A program made the translations under genes and the position numbers. 64,000 nucleotides of DNA from positions 186,001 through 250,000 of the forward strand of contig NZ_FWFV01000005.1 of the NCBI RefSeq assembly GCF_900172315.1, in the 5' to 3' direction. Below are positions 39,172 to 47,737 of the stretch, one piece after another; position 1 is the stretch's first letter, and each line of letters starts with the position of its first letter. Source of the DNA: Palleronia marisminoris (GTDB taxonomy: Bacteria; Pseudomonadota; Alphaproteobacteria; Rhodobacterales; Rhodobacteraceae). The notes below the pieces were generated by a model. That model did no database searches and was not told the DNA's origin. It saw only the letters and a program-made list of their open reading frames with translations.

Positions 39172-39585
39172 ATGACGAGGGTTCGCGGGCTGAACCACGT
39201 GACCCTCGCGGTCGCGGATGTCGATCGCGCGGTCGCCTTCTATCGCGACCTCCTGGGATTCCGCCTGCGCGCATTGTGGCCCGAAGGCGCGTATCTCGAG
39301 GCCGGGCCGCTCTGGCTCTGCCTGTCGCACGACCCTGCGGCGGCCGGCCAGACCCGCGCAGACTATACCCATATCGCCTTCGACGTCGCCGCCGAGGCCT
39401 TCGACGAACTTGCGAGCCAGGTCGCACAGGCGGCGCCGATCTGGCGCGAGAACAGGTCGGAAGGGAAGTCGCTGTATGTGCTCGACCCCGACGGGCACAA
39501 GATCGAGCTGCATGACGGATCGCTCGAAAGCCGGCTGGCCGCGTACCGGCGCGATCCGTGCAAGGGCGTCACGGTCTTCGACTAG
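39172..39585 (+). CDS. FosA-like fosfomycin thiol transferase (VOC family)
   Basis: The 137-residue VOC protein closely resembles FosA, which adds glutathione to fosfomycin. Expected metal ligands are present: H9 (LNHVTLAV), H67 (DYTHIAF) and E112 (HKIEL). T11, R121 and the potassium-loop serines in NRSEGKS (S96, S100) also match the P. aeruginosa enzyme as I recall it. One active-site lysine of FosA (K90) is replaced by R92. GAGAGAAAGG precedes the ATG. It lies in a core-gene setting with no mobile DNA, so it is probably intrinsic. Glutathione transfer to another epoxide is an alternative. Confidence 0.8.
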   Translation: MTRVRGLNHVTLAVADVDRAVAFYRDLLGFRLRALWPEGAYLEAGPLWLCLSHDPAAAGQTRADYTHIAFDVAAEAFDELASQVAQAAPIWRENRSEGKSLYVLDPDGHKIELHDGSLESRLAAYRRDPCKGVTVFD

Positions 39586-39589
39586 GCTC

Positions 39590-40285
39590 TCAGCCGTCTT
39601 CGCCGTAGATCGCCTGCTGCACGATGCCGACAAGCACGAGGTAGATCGAGGTCACGATCAGTCCGAGCTGGATCGGGGGCCACGGGTGGAAATCCTGCCA
39701 CGCCGCCACCAGGGCCAGTCCCGTCCAGACCAGCGCTATGGGCAGGGACAGCGCGCGCCACCTCTTCGTGCGGACCGGGTGGATGAACTTGAGCGGTAGG
39801 AACATCGCGATGGCCAGAAGGATCGTCACGGTCAGGATGGTCCACCACCGCGGCTCGACGGCGAAGAACACCAGCACAGCCATGTTCCAGCAGCCCGGAA
39901 AGCCCGAGAACGAGTAGTCCTTCGTCTTCATCCGGGAATCCGCGAAATAGACGACGCTGGTATAGGTGATGACGATGATCGCGATCCAGCCGGTCCAGCC
40001 CGGCAGAAGCCCGCTGGCGAACAGCGCGTAGGCCGGGATGAACACGTAGGTCAGGTAGTCGATGATGAGGTCCATCAGGACCCCGTCATACTCGCGCGCG
40101 TTCGTCCCCACGTCGTATCGCCGGGCCAGCGGTCCATCGATGCCGTCCACCGCGAAGGCGACGACCAGCCACAGCCACATGAGGTCCCAGCGGGCATCCG
40201 TGGCGGCCAGCATGGCAAGAATGGCGAATACGGCGCCCGTGGCGGTCAGGAAGTGGACGGCGAGGGCCTTGGTACGAACGGTCAT
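39590..40285 (-). CDS. pcs: Phosphatidylcholine synthase
   Basis: Pcs condenses CDP-diacylglycerol with choline to make phosphatidylcholine in one step. The 231-residue membrane protein has the modified CDP-alcohol phosphotransferase motif DGIDGPLARRYDVG with REYDGVLMDLIIDYL (aspartates at 47, 50, 67 and 72). The Pcs-typical VFIPAYALF and SFSGFPGCWNM segments follow, with about eight membrane helices. I chose the ATG at 40285; the preceding ribosome site is weak. It converges with the FosA-like gene, only 4 bp away. Confidence 0.92.
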   Translation of the reverse strand: MTVRTKALAVHFLTATGAVFAILAMLAATDARWDLMWLWLVVAFAVDGIDGPLARRYDVGTNAREYDGVLMDLIIDYLTYVFIPAYALFASGLLPGWTGWIAIIVITYTSVVYFADSRMKTKDYSFSGFPGCWNMAVLVFFAVEPRWWTILTVTILLAIAMFLPLKFIHPVRTKRWRALSLPIALVWTGLALVAAWQDFHPWPPIQLGLIVTSIYLVLVGIVQQAIYGEDG

Positions 40286-40328
40286 GGCAAAATGATGACA
40301 GCCGCCGGGCGGGGGTGCAATGGTGCGC

Positions 40329-40778
40329 TCACGTTTCCTCGACACGGTGGCCGAAGCGTTGCAGCCGCTGCTCGAGTCGTTGCTCGAGCGAGGATCGTGC
40401 GAGCTTCAGCGACTGGACCAGAAGCCGGGCCTTCATCGTCGCGGGCGTCAGGTCGACGATCGCGCTGATCCGAGTCTGCCGGTCCGACAGGGAGACGAGC
40501 TCCAGCTTGACGCGCGCCGTCAGGCCATCCCCCTCGCCGCGCAGGGCGAGCTGTTCGTCCGCCTCGAACCCCACGACGCGAATGTCCGAATGCCGGAGCT
40601 TCCCGCGGAACGGAAAGCTGGTGCGCCACGAGGCTTCGGCCGGGTTCGTGCGATCGTCGAGCCGCTCGATCTCGGCGCCGCGATCGCGCGCCGATGTCTC
40701 GATACGGTCGAAATCGGTCAGGTGCCTGAAGATCTTGTCGGCCGGTGCGGCGACATCGGTGCGGGCGCTGAGTTTCAA
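40329..40778 (-). CDS. SRPBCC (START-like) family protein
   Basis: The 149-residue protein has the SRPBCC pattern: an N-terminal strand MKLSARTDVAAPADKIFRHL, a beta-rich centre and the long C-terminal helix ATMKARLLVQSLKLARSSLE. Such proteins bind hydrophobic ligands or lipids. The start is TTG at 40778, preceded by AGGA; no ATG lies near the N-terminus of the domain. It lies upstream of pcs on the same strand and 36 bp downstream of nudC. The function is unknown. Confidence 0.8.
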   Translation of the reverse strand: MKLSARTDVAAPADKIFRHLTDFDRIETSARDRGAEIERLDDRTNPAEASWRTSFPFRGKLRHSDIRVVGFEADEQLALRGEGDGLTARVKLELVSLSDRQTRISAIVDLTPATMKARLLVQSLKLARSSLEQRLEQRLQRFGHRVEET

Positions 40779-40814
40779 ATCGTGGATCCTGCCAGGTGTC
40801 GGTCTAGGGTCGGA

Positions 40815-41777
40815 TCAATCGAGCCGGTCCGCAAGCCAGTTCCGCAGCAGGAAATGCGCGATCGAGCCCGGTCGTGCCGGTTTGACATCATGTTCCCCCG
40901 CAATCGCCTGCGCGAGTTCCTCGCGGCTGAGCCACTGGGCGCTCTCGATCTCGACCGGGTCGACGGAGATCTCCTGCGTGGTTGCATGGCCGCGGCAGCC
41001 GATCATCAGCGAGGCGGGGAAAGGCCAGGGCTGACTTGCGAGGTAGTCCACGCCGCCGATGCGGATGCCGGTTTCCTCCCACGTCTCGCGGCGCACGGCG
41101 GCCTCGATCGTCTCGCCCGGCTCGACGAAACCGGCGAGGAGCGAGTGCATCCCCTCGGGCCATCCCGGCGACCGGCCCAGAAGAACCGAATTGCCGTGGG
41201 TGACCAGCATGATGACGACCGGATCGGTGCGCGGGAAGTGCCGGCGCCCGCAAGCGGTGCACAAGCGTTGCCAGCCGGCGGAATGCGGGTGGCTCTCGTG
41301 GCCGCAATAGGCGCAGAAGCCGTGGCTTCGGTGCCACTCGAGCAAGGCGCGCCCGGTCGCCGCCAGCTCGGCCGCCCGCGCCGAAAGCTGCGTCATCGCC
41401 CCCCGCAATTCGACGAAGGACGCGTCGGGCAGGTCCGGATGAGCCTGGGTGGAGGGGTCGGCGAAGGCGCCGAGCGTGTCGGGGATCTCCTGCGGCGACC
41501 AGGCGGAAAGGTCCGTGGCGAAGGTGGGCACCTCGCCGTCGAGCCCGAGGAAGAGCCGCAGCCCCCCCTGCGCGAGCACGGAATGGTCGAGCGGTACCCG
41601 CGCGAGGGAGTATCCACCCGATTCCGCATCATGCACCACCGCCGGCTTTCCCCGCCACAGAAGGAGCGTCCGCGCCTTCGGTGATGCGGCCTGTCGGCGC
41701 TCTCGCTCTTCGGTGCGATCGAAGACCGCCCGGTCGAGGGCCGAGCCGCCAAATGTCACAAGTTCCGCATCACGCAT
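40815..41777 (-). CDS. nudC: NAD+ diphosphatase NudC
   Basis: NudC hydrolyses NAD(H) and removes NAD caps from RNA. The 320-residue protein has a zinc ribbon (FCAYCGHE, then LCTACGRRHFPR), the Nudix box GFVEPGETIEAAVRRETWEE, and the NAD-specific SQPWPFPASLM motif. An N-terminal domain of about 130 residues precedes these. I chose the ATG at 41777. A GTG six codons upstream is open but lacks a ribosome site. It is divergent from a nucleotidase-like gene, with a large inverted repeat in the gap. The two enzymes could act together in nucleotide turnover. Confidence 0.94.
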   Translation of the reverse strand: MRDAELVTFGGSALDRAVFDRTEERERRQAASPKARTLLLWRGKPAVVHDAESGGYSLARVPLDHSVLAQGGLRLFLGLDGEVPTFATDLSAWSPQEIPDTLGAFADPSTQAHPDLPDASFVELRGAMTQLSARAAELAATGRALLEWHRSHGFCAYCGHESHPHSAGWQRLCTACGRRHFPRTDPVVIMLVTHGNSVLLGRSPGWPEGMHSLLAGFVEPGETIEAAVRRETWEETGIRIGGVDYLASQPWPFPASLMIGCRGHATTQEISVDPVEIESAQWLSREELAQAIAGEHDVKPARPGSIAHFLLRNWLADRLD

Positions 41778-41817
41778 TCGATCTGTTTCCAACACTGCAA
41801 CAACAGAGAGCGATTTC

Positions 41818-41885
41818 TTTGCGATAAGCGATAGACAAAGGTCTCTTTCCTTTACAACCTGTGGATGTCGCCCGTTTATCGCAAA
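41818..41885. promoter_or_regulatory. Long-spaced inverted repeat in the nudC/nucleotidase divergent region
   Basis: TTTGCGATAA (41818-41827) and TTATCGCAAA (41876-41885) are perfect 10-nt inverted arms 48 bp apart. The match extends to 12 of 13 nt (TTTGCGATAAgCG against TTTGCGATAAaCG). The half-site resembles TCTGCGATAGCG in the ald upstream region (17109-17120). Two operators for a looping dimer, shared by both divergent genes, would explain the arrangement. Confidence 0.45.
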
Positions 41886-41929
41886 GAGTGAATATGAACG
41901 CTCAAGCTTCTTTCCATGCGGAAGTCTAG

Positions 41930-43723
41930 ATGGCCCAGCTCAAGCTGATTGCCACGTCTGATCTTCATGGCGAGCTTCGCGACTTCGACTATGTCCGGGG
42001 TAGGAACGACCCGAGCCGCGGTCTCAGCCGTGCGGCAGGCTTCATCGACGAGCTGCGCGCCGAGGCCGATGCCAGCGTCCTGCTCGATGCCGGCGACTTC
42101 CTCTTCGGGCGGCCCTACGCTGACTTGCCCGATGGCGGCGCCACCGCGGTCATCGAGGCGATGAATGCGGTCGGCTACGATGTGCTGACGATCGGAAACC
42201 ACGAGTTCGACATGGGCGCCGAGGTTCTGGAACGGGCGCTGGACACTGCACGGATGCCGGTGATTTCCGCGTCGATCTTGCGCAAGTCGAACGGCGCGCA
42301 CTGGCGCCCGACCCGCACGATCATCGAACGCGACATGCCCGACGGCCCGATCCGCATCGGCGTGACCGGCGTCCTGCCCCATTCGGCCTTTCCCGTGCCG
42401 ATCATGCTCGAACGCGCGGGACTTGTCCTGCGGGATGCCGAGGCGGCGTTGCGCGAAGCAGTCGCGGATCTTCGCGCGGACGGTGCCGACATCGTCGTCG
42501 TGCTGTGCCATGAGGGCGTCTCGCGGCGGAACGGCGGCACGGTGGTCGAGCCGCTGGCCCTGATCGGGGGCATCGACGCGATTGTCCTGGGGCACCTGCA
42601 CGACGTCTTCCCCGGGCCGAACGGCCTGGTGTCCGACACGATAAACCCCTCGCGCGGGTCGATCTGCGGCGTGCCGACCGTGATGCCCGGCTTCCGCGCC
42701 CAACATCTGGGATGCATCGACCTGTCCGTGAAGCGGGTCGAGGGGCAGTGGCGCGTGACCGGCGCGGATGTCGATGTTCACTCGGTGCAGTCCTCCGCGA
42801 CCAAACGGCACCAGCCGAACGCGCTTTCGGTGCTCAGGGCCAGCCAAGGGGCGCATGCGAACGCGCTGCGCCTGTCGCGCGAGGTCATCGGCACCTGCGT
42901 GCATCCCTTGCATACCTTCTTCTCGTATCTCGGCACGTGCCGGGCCACCAACGTGTCGGCCGAGGCCAAGCGCACCGTCGTCCATGCCGCAATGGTCGAG
43001 GCCGGATGCGACGATGCGCCCGTGGTCGGGCTTGCGGCGCCGATCCTGAGCGGCGGATATGGAGGGCCGTGGGACTACGTCGATATCGTGCCGGGGCCCG
43101 TCACGCGGGGCGACGTGCAGCGGCTCGCGCCCTATGCCGACCAGATCGTGGGTGTCCGCGCATGTGGAGCTGATCTGCGCCTCTGGCTGGAACGGAGCGT
43201 CAGCGTGTTCAGCCGGATCATCCCCGGCGAGCATTCCATGCGCCTCGTCGATTCCCGGTTCCCTCCGACCTGTTTCGACATTCCGGCCGGGGCCACGTTC
43301 GAGGTCGATCTTTCCCGGCCGGCCCTGTTCGACGCCCGCGGGATCCGCGTGGAGGAGGGTCCGGGGCGAATCCGAGACCTCAGGATCGGTGGGCGCTTGC
43401 TGGAGGACAGCGCGCCCGTCGTCCTGGCCACGACCCATCATCGGCGCAGCGGCGGTGGACAGTTTCCGATTCCCGATGGGCCGTGGATCGAAACCGGTCT
43501 GAGGATCGACCGTGCCATCGAGGCGCTGCTGGCGACCGAGCCGGATCTCGAAGCGGTCAGGACGTTCCGCTTCACGCCCCTCGCGAATGCCCGCGCGGTC
43601 TTCGAGACCTCGCCGCGGTCGAACGCGCTGCGATCAGACGTGCCGATCCCGGATGCGATGTGGCTGTCGCTCAACCGGGAAGGGTTCCAGGAACTGATCG
43701 TGCCGCTCGACTCCACGGGTTGA
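41930..43723 (+). CDS. Cytoplasmic 5'-nucleotidase/metallophosphatase-like protein
   Basis: The 597-residue protein has the UshA/CpdB-type two-domain layout. LIATSDLHGELRDFDYVRG, LLDAGDFLFGRP, IGNHEFDMGAEV and LGHLHDVFPG carry the metal ligands. The C-terminal domain has YGGPWDYVDIVPGPVTRGDV and SGGGQFPI. Unlike its relatives it has no signal peptide: the metallophosphatase motif begins at residue 7. So it probably acts in the cytoplasm or leaves by another route. GGAAG lies 5 nt before the ATG. The ATG directly follows the stop of an 11-codon open frame (41894-41929). It is divergent from nudC. Confidence 0.85.
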   Translation: MAQLKLIATSDLHGELRDFDYVRGRNDPSRGLSRAAGFIDELRAEADASVLLDAGDFLFGRPYADLPDGGATAVIEAMNAVGYDVLTIGNHEFDMGAEVLERALDTARMPVISASILRKSNGAHWRPTRTIIERDMPDGPIRIGVTGVLPHSAFPVPIMLERAGLVLRDAEAALREAVADLRADGADIVVVLCHEGVSRRNGGTVVEPLALIGGIDAIVLGHLHDVFPGPNGLVSDTINPSRGSICGVPTVMPGFRAQHLGCIDLSVKRVEGQWRVTGADVDVHSVQSSATKRHQPNALSVLRASQGAHANALRLSREVIGTCVHPLHTFFSYLGTCRATNVSAEAKRTVVHAAMVEAGCDDAPVVGLAAPILSGGYGGPWDYVDIVPGPVTRGDVQRLAPYADQIVGVRACGADLRLWLERSVSVFSRIIPGEHSMRLVDSRFPPTCFDIPAGATFEVDLSRPALFDARGIRVEEGPGRIRDLRIGGRLLEDSAPVVLATTHHRRSGGGQFPIPDGPWIETGLRIDRAIEALLATEPDLEAVRTFRFTPLANARAVFETSPRSNALRSDVPIPDAMWLSLNREGFQELIVPLDSTG

Positions 43724-43751
43724 AAGCCGGTCGCGGGTTGAGTATCTGCAG

Positions 43752-43850
43752 GTCGAGAGGTTGGCGCGGGCAGGCGCCTCGCCAACCCGGTCAGGTCCGG
43801 AAGGAAGCAGCCGCAACGAGCCCCGCTTGGGTCGCTGTCCAGCCTCTCAC
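43752..43850 (+). ncRNA. ffs: Signal recognition particle RNA (4.5S type)
   Basis: The conserved SRP domain IV core is present: GGTCAGGTCCGGAAGGAAGC at about 43789-43808, with the GGAA tetraloop and the Ffh-binding internal loop. The outer stem GAGAGGTTGG (5') pairs with CCAGCCTCTC (3'). The whole molecule is about 100 nt, the short bacterial type. Ends are estimated from the stem. It starts about 30 nt after the nucleotidase gene, and its 3' end touches the stop codon of the convergent TRIC gene. Confidence 0.92.
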
Positions 43851-44476
43851 CCTTTCCCCTCTTTCGGCGGTTCGTGGCCATAGATCGGCAGGCGCCATCC
43901 GAGCGCGATGGACCCTGCGCGCAGCCCGAAACAGGCCAGCGCCCCGGCGCCAAGTGCCCATGCCGCATCCACGCCGAGCCACAGGGCCACCAGCGCGATC
44001 GCGGTGCCGGCCAGCGCCGCGGTGACGTAAAGCTCACCATGCTTCAGGACGAGTGGCACCTCGTTGGCCACCACGTCCCGCATCAGACCGCCCAATGTCC
44101 CGCTTGCCACCCCCATGAACAGGACAATGGGCCAGCTCTGCCCGTCATTCACCGCGATTCCGGTGCCGGCCGCGACGGCCGAACCCAAGGCGAGCGCGTC
44201 GATCCAGTAAAGCGTCTGGCGCCGGCTTTCGAGCAGGTGGGCGGTGAAGAAGACGATGATCGCGGCGGCCACCGCAAAGCCGAGATAGCTCGGCCTGTCG
44301 ATCCACAGGACCTCGCGGTCCAGAAGCACGTCGCGCACCGTTCCCCCGCCAAGGCCGGTCAGCACCGCCAGAAAGGCGAACCCGACGATGTCGAGCTGTG
44401 CACGGCTGGCGGTCAGCGCCCCGGTCAGCGCGAAGACGAAGACCGCGACGTGGTCGAGAACCCCGACGGCGCTCAT
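43847..44476 (-). CDS. TRIC family cation channel protein (YicG-like)
   Basis: The 209-residue protein is a prokaryotic TRIC/UPF0126 member with seven membrane helices in two repeats. [20 protein letters not shown] and [20 protein letters not shown] are the duplicated GGG/RD motifs that line the pore. It should conduct potassium or similar cations, though some relatives are described as amino-acid transporters. Its ATG overlaps the rnhA stop by 4 nt. Its own stop codon lies at the 3' end of the SRP RNA gene on the opposite strand. Confidence 0.92.
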   Translation of the reverse strand: MSAVGVLDHVAVFVFALTGALTASRAQLDIVGFAFLAVLTGLGGGTVRDVLLDREVLWIDRPSYLGFAVAAAIIVFFTAHLLESRRQTLYWIDALALGSAVAAGTGIAVNDGQSWPIVLFMGVASGTLGGLMRDVVANEVPLVLKHGELYVTAALAGTAIALVALWLGVDAAWALGAGALACFGLRAGSIALGWRLPIYGHEPPKEGKG

Positions 44477-44925
44477 TTCTTGAACGGCGCCATCCCGGCG
44501 CGGGCCAGCTCGTCCGCCCTCTCGTTCTCGGGGTGGCCTGCATGGCCCTTGACCCACTGCCAAACGACGTCGTGGCGCTGCCCGGCCTCGTCCAGGCGCT
44601 TCCACAGGTCCTCGTTCTTCACGGGCTTCTTCGCGCTCGTCTTCCAGCCGTTCCGCTTCCAGCCGTGGATCCAGCTCGTCACGCCGTTCTTCACATACTG
44701 GCTGTCGGTCACCATCGTGATCCTCGACGGCCGCTTGAGCGATTCCAGCGCCGAGATCGCGGCCAGAAGCTCCATCCGGTTGTTGGTCGTGACCTTCTCG
44801 CCGCCGTTCAGTTCGCGCCGCTTCTTCTCGGCCTCGCCCTCGCGCGCGATCAGAAGCGCGCCCCAGCCACCGGGGCCGGGATTGCCGGAACAGGCGCCGT
44901 CGGTGTAGGCAAACAAGTCGGTCAT
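44473..44925 (-). CDS. rnhA: Ribonuclease HI
   Basis: RNase HI cuts the RNA strand of RNA/DNA hybrids. The 150-residue protein starts [20 protein letters not shown] with the first catalytic aspartate. [11 protein letters not shown] holds the glutamate, VTDSQYV the second aspartate, and the basic handle [15 protein letters not shown] follows. [15 protein letters not shown] supplies the last aspartate. It lies 5 nt after the DUF3429 gene and overlaps the TRIC gene, so the three are probably one unit downstream of ispH. Confidence 0.97.
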   Translation of the reverse strand: MTDLFAYTDGACSGNPGPGGWGALLIAREGEAEKKRRELNGGEKVTTNNRMELLAAISALESLKRPSRITMVTDSQYVKNGVTSWIHGWKRNGWKTSAKKPVKNEDLWKRLDEAGQRHDVVWQWVKGHAGHPENERADELARAGMAPFKK

Positions 44926-44930
44926 GGGGC

Positions 44931-45383
44931 TTATCCGAAGATGACGGGAAGAAGGGTCAGCACGACCACGGCGGTCAGGAGAACCCGCAGGCTCATCCAC
45001 CAGCCCGGCGCCAGCCCCTGCTTCTGGAACATGAAGTCGAGGCCGAGGATCCCGACAAAACCCAGCGCCAGCCACGTTGCCGCCGAAACCGGTCCGCCGC
45101 CCACGAAGAAGAACGCCCAGAGCGCCGGCACGACCGACAGCGCATAGCCGCTGGCGGCCACCGCGCCCGCCGCCTTGGTGGCGAACCCCCAGAGCACCCC
45201 CGACATGAAGCTGAGGATCACCGTCCCGTAGGCGAGTTGCACATACGGTCCGACGAAGCGGGGTGAGATCGTCTGTGCCGTCCATAGGCTCAGGCTCGGG
45301 ACGAACGATGTTAGGACCCCCCAGAGGAACGGCAAGAGACCGACAAGGCCGAGTGCGAGCGGTGCAGCGGGGATACGGGTCAT
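44931..45383 (-). CDS. DUF3429 family membrane protein
   Basis: The 150-residue protein has five hydrophobic helices. [18 protein letters not shown] and a C-terminal [20 protein letters not shown] are typical of DUF3429. The function is unknown. GAAGGAG precedes the ATG at 45383, against the longer open frame reaching 45449. It is located between ispH (138 bp upstream) and rnhA (5 nt downstream), in the same direction. Confidence 0.88.
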   Translation of the reverse strand: MTRIPAAPLALGLVGLLPFLWGVLTSFVPSLSLWTAQTISPRFVGPYVQLAYGTVILSFMSGVLWGFATKAAGAVAASGYALSVVPALWAFFFVGGGPVSAATWLALGFVGILGLDFMFQKQGLAPGWWMSLRVLLTAVVVLTLLPVIFG

Positions 45384-45521
45384 GCGCGCTCCTTCGGGGC
45401 TTCGGCCGGGGCAGGGAGGGGCCTTGGCGTCAGGCTCTGCTGATGCCACGGGCGTGGCGCGATGGAAAGCGCGAGGCTGTCAGCCATCTCTCACTCGGAC
45501 GGGAAACGAGGTGCTGCGTCC

Positions 45522-46472
45522 TCAGGCTGGTTCGCGCAGGACGCGGGGGACCTTGAACTCGACGTTTTCGACGGCCGTCTCGACCACCTCGATCGACACG
45601 TCGTACTGCGCGCGGAAGGCGTCGACCACCTCGTCGATCAGCACGTCGGGGGCCGAGGCCCCGGCCGTGATCCCCACGGTCGTGATGCCATCCAGTGCGC
45701 GCCAGTCGATATCCGTCGCCCGCTGGACAAGCTGCGCATAGCCGCACCCGGCGCGGCGGCCGACTTCGACCAGACGCTTCGAGTTCGACGAGTTCGGCGC
45801 GCCGACGACCAGCATCGCGTCGATCCGGGGCGCGATGGCCTTAACGGCTTCCTGCCGGTTCGTGGTGGCGTAGCAGATGTCTTCCTTGTGGGGGCCGATG
45901 ATCGCGGGGAAGCGGTCCCGAAGGGCGGCCACGATCTCGACCGTGTCGTCCACCGACAGGGTCGTCTGGGTGATGAAGGCGAGCTTCTCCGGGTCGCGCA
46001 CGTCCAAGCTTGCCACGTCCTCGGGGGTCTCGACCAGCAGCACTTCGCCCTCGGGAAGCTGGCCCATGGTGCCCAGCGTCTCGGGGTGGCCGGCATGACC
46101 GATCATCACCATCTGGAGACCGTTCTGGTGGTGCCGCTCGGCCTCGATATGGACCTTGCTGACGAGGGGGCAGGTGGCGTCGACATAGACCATCTCGCGC
46201 GCGCGGGCCTCGGCCGGGACGGCTTTCGGCACCCCGTGGGCCGAGAAGATCACCGGGCGATCCGTCGGCGCCTCGTCCAGCTCCTCGACGAAAACCGCGC
46301 CCTTGTCGCGCAACCCGTCGACCACGAAGCGGTTGTGGACGATCTCGTGGCGCACGTAGACGGGCGCGCCCCATTTCTCGATCGCCATCTCGACGATCTT
46401 GATCGCGCGGTCCACGCCCGCGCAGAACCCGCGCGGTGCGGCGAGATAGAGGGTGAGGGGCGGTTTGGTCAT
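45522..46472 (-). CDS. ispH: 4-hydroxy-3-methylbut-2-enyl diphosphate reductase
   Basis: IspH makes IPP and DMAPP in the last step of the MEP isoprenoid pathway using an iron-sulfur cluster. The 316-residue protein has the three cluster cysteines in [27 protein letters not shown] and [13 protein letters not shown] (the third region). [11 protein letters not shown] and [11 protein letters not shown] are further family motifs. AAGGAGA lies before the ATG. Isoprenoids from this enzyme feed the UppP carrier and quinone pools. Confidence 0.97.
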   Translation of the reverse strand: MTKPPLTLYLAAPRGFCAGVDRAIKIVEMAIEKWGAPVYVRHEIVHNRFVVDGLRDKGAVFVEELDEAPTDRPVIFSAHGVPKAVPAEARAREMVYVDATCPLVSKVHIEAERHHQNGLQMVMIGHAGHPETLGTMGQLPEGEVLLVETPEDVASLDVRDPEKLAFITQTTLSVDDTVEIVAALRDRFPAIIGPHKEDICYATTNRQEAVKAIAPRIDAMLVVGAPNSSNSKRLVEVGRRAGCGYAQLVQRATDIDWRALDGITTVGITAGASAPDVLIDEVVDAFRAQYDVSIEVVETAVENVEFKVPRVLREPA

Positions 46473-46661
46473 CTGCGGTCTCCTTGGGGCCCAGACCTAG
46501 GCATCCCTGCGCAATGCGTCCAGTGGGGGCGTGCGAGCGCAAGGAATTGTGGATCGGAGCGTCGATCTATGGTATTCGAATCGTATTGATCGGGACATTG
46601 ACGACCAAGTGATTGAAAAAGGGGGGGGGCCGCGGACGTTCACGTACCGCGGTCGAACCTT

Positions 46662-47096
46662 TCATACGAACCCTGCCGTCACCCCGGCAAGGACGGCATA
46701 TCGCCCCGCCTTGGCCAGGCTGACAAGGGCGAGGAACACCCACCACCGCGTTCTCAGGATGCCCGCGACGACGGTGATCGCGTCGCCGAACGGTGCCCAG
46801 CTGAGCAGCAGCGTCCAGACGCCCCACCTGCGATACCACTCCTGCGCGCGATCCAGTTGCGCCCCGGTCAGGGGAAACCAGCGGCGTTGGCGGAACCGCT
46901 CGATCCCCATGCCCATCAGGTAGTTGATCACCGAGCCGAGGATGTTGCCGGCGCTCGCGACCGCCAGCAAGAGCCAGAGCGAGACGGTGCCGCGCGCCTG
47001 CAACCCGACGAACAGGATCTCGGACTGCGCCGGAAGGATCGTCGCCGCCGTCAGTGCGGTGACGAACATTCCCAGAAGCGACCAGGCCGTTTCCAT
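46662..47096 (-). CDS. YqaA family inner-membrane protein (DedA-like)
   Basis: The 144-residue protein has four hydrophobic helices and the YqaA pattern: ALTAATILPAQSEILFVGL at the N-terminus, GNILGSVINYLMGMGIERF in the middle and WAPFGDAITVVAGILR with the conserved FG and GD residues. DedA-related proteins move lipid carriers across the membrane; YqaA itself has no firm role. It is followed by 189 bp without a gene (holding an A5G9 tract) before ispH. The NYN-domain gene begins 12 bp upstream. Confidence 0.88.
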   Translation of the reverse strand: METAWSLLGMFVTALTAATILPAQSEILFVGLQARGTVSLWLLLAVASAGNILGSVINYLMGMGIERFRQRRWFPLTGAQLDRAQEWYRRWGVWTLLLSWAPFGDAITVVAGILRTRWWVFLALVSLAKAGRYAVLAGVTAGFV

Positions 47097-47108
47097 GGCC
47101 TGGCAGGA

Positions 47109-47672
47109 TCAGGCGCTGGCGCGATCCTGCGCCTGGTCGACGTGGCGCGGCGGGCGCCCGATCACCTCGCGCAGCTCTTCCAGTTCGATGAAGTTGTCGG
47201 CCTGCCGGCGCAATTCGTCGGCGATCATCGGCGGCTGCGAGCGAATGGTCGACACGACCGAGACGCGAACGCCCGAGCGCTGAAGCGACTCGACGAGCGG
47301 GCGGAAATCGCCGTCGCCCGAGAAGAGGACCGCGTGATCCATCCGGGGCGCCAGCTCCATCGCGTCGACGGCCAGTTCGATATCCATGTTGCCCTTGACC
47401 TTACGGCGCCCCTGGCTGTCGGTGTATTCCTTGGCCGGCTTCGTCACCATGGTGAAGCCGTTGTAGTGCAGCCAGTCGACAAGGGGGCGGATCGGCGAAT
47501 ACTCTTCGCTGTCCAGTAGCGCGGTGTAGTAGAAGGCCCTGAGCAACTTCCCGCGCCGCATGAATTCCTGGCGCAAGAGCTTGTAATCGATATCGAACCC
47601 GAGCGACTTGGCGGCCGCGTAGAGGTTAGAACCGTCAATGAACAGGGCCAGCCGCTCGTCGCGGTAAAACAT
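47109..47672 (-). CDS. NYN domain protein (LabA/DUF88 type)
   Basis: The 187-residue protein has the NYN (PIN-like) nuclease fold. LALFIDGSNLYAAAKSLGFD has the first acidic residue, KGNMDIELAVDAMELA the second pair, and AVLFSGDGDFRPLVESL the last aspartates. It may cut or bind RNA. AAGGA precedes the ATG. It is divergent from folK across 65 bp, which holds two CTATAAA repeats and a CGCGA-ATA-TCGCG palindrome. It reads into the YqaA gene after 12 bp. Confidence 0.9.
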   Translation of the reverse strand: MFYRDERLALFIDGSNLYAAAKSLGFDIDYKLLRQEFMRRGKLLRAFYYTALLDSEEYSPIRPLVDWLHYNGFTMVTKPAKEYTDSQGRRKVKGNMDIELAVDAMELAPRMDHAVLFSGDGDFRPLVESLQRSGVRVSVVSTIRSQPPMIADELRRQADNFIELEELREVIGRPPRHVDQAQDRASA

Positions 47673-47737
47673 CTATAAATTCCTTCTATAAAAAGCGCGA
47701 ATATCGCGAAAATTGAAATGGTAGGGAGCAAGCGTAA
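47673..47737. promoter_or_regulatory. Divergent promoter region NYN gene / folK
   Basis: This 65-bp A/T-rich gap holds two direct CTATAAA repeats (47673-47679 and 47686-47692) and the palindrome CGCGA-ATA-TCGCG (47696-47708). It serves both genes. The palindrome is a plausible operator; -10 elements may lie within the TATAAA repeats. Confidence 0.4.
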
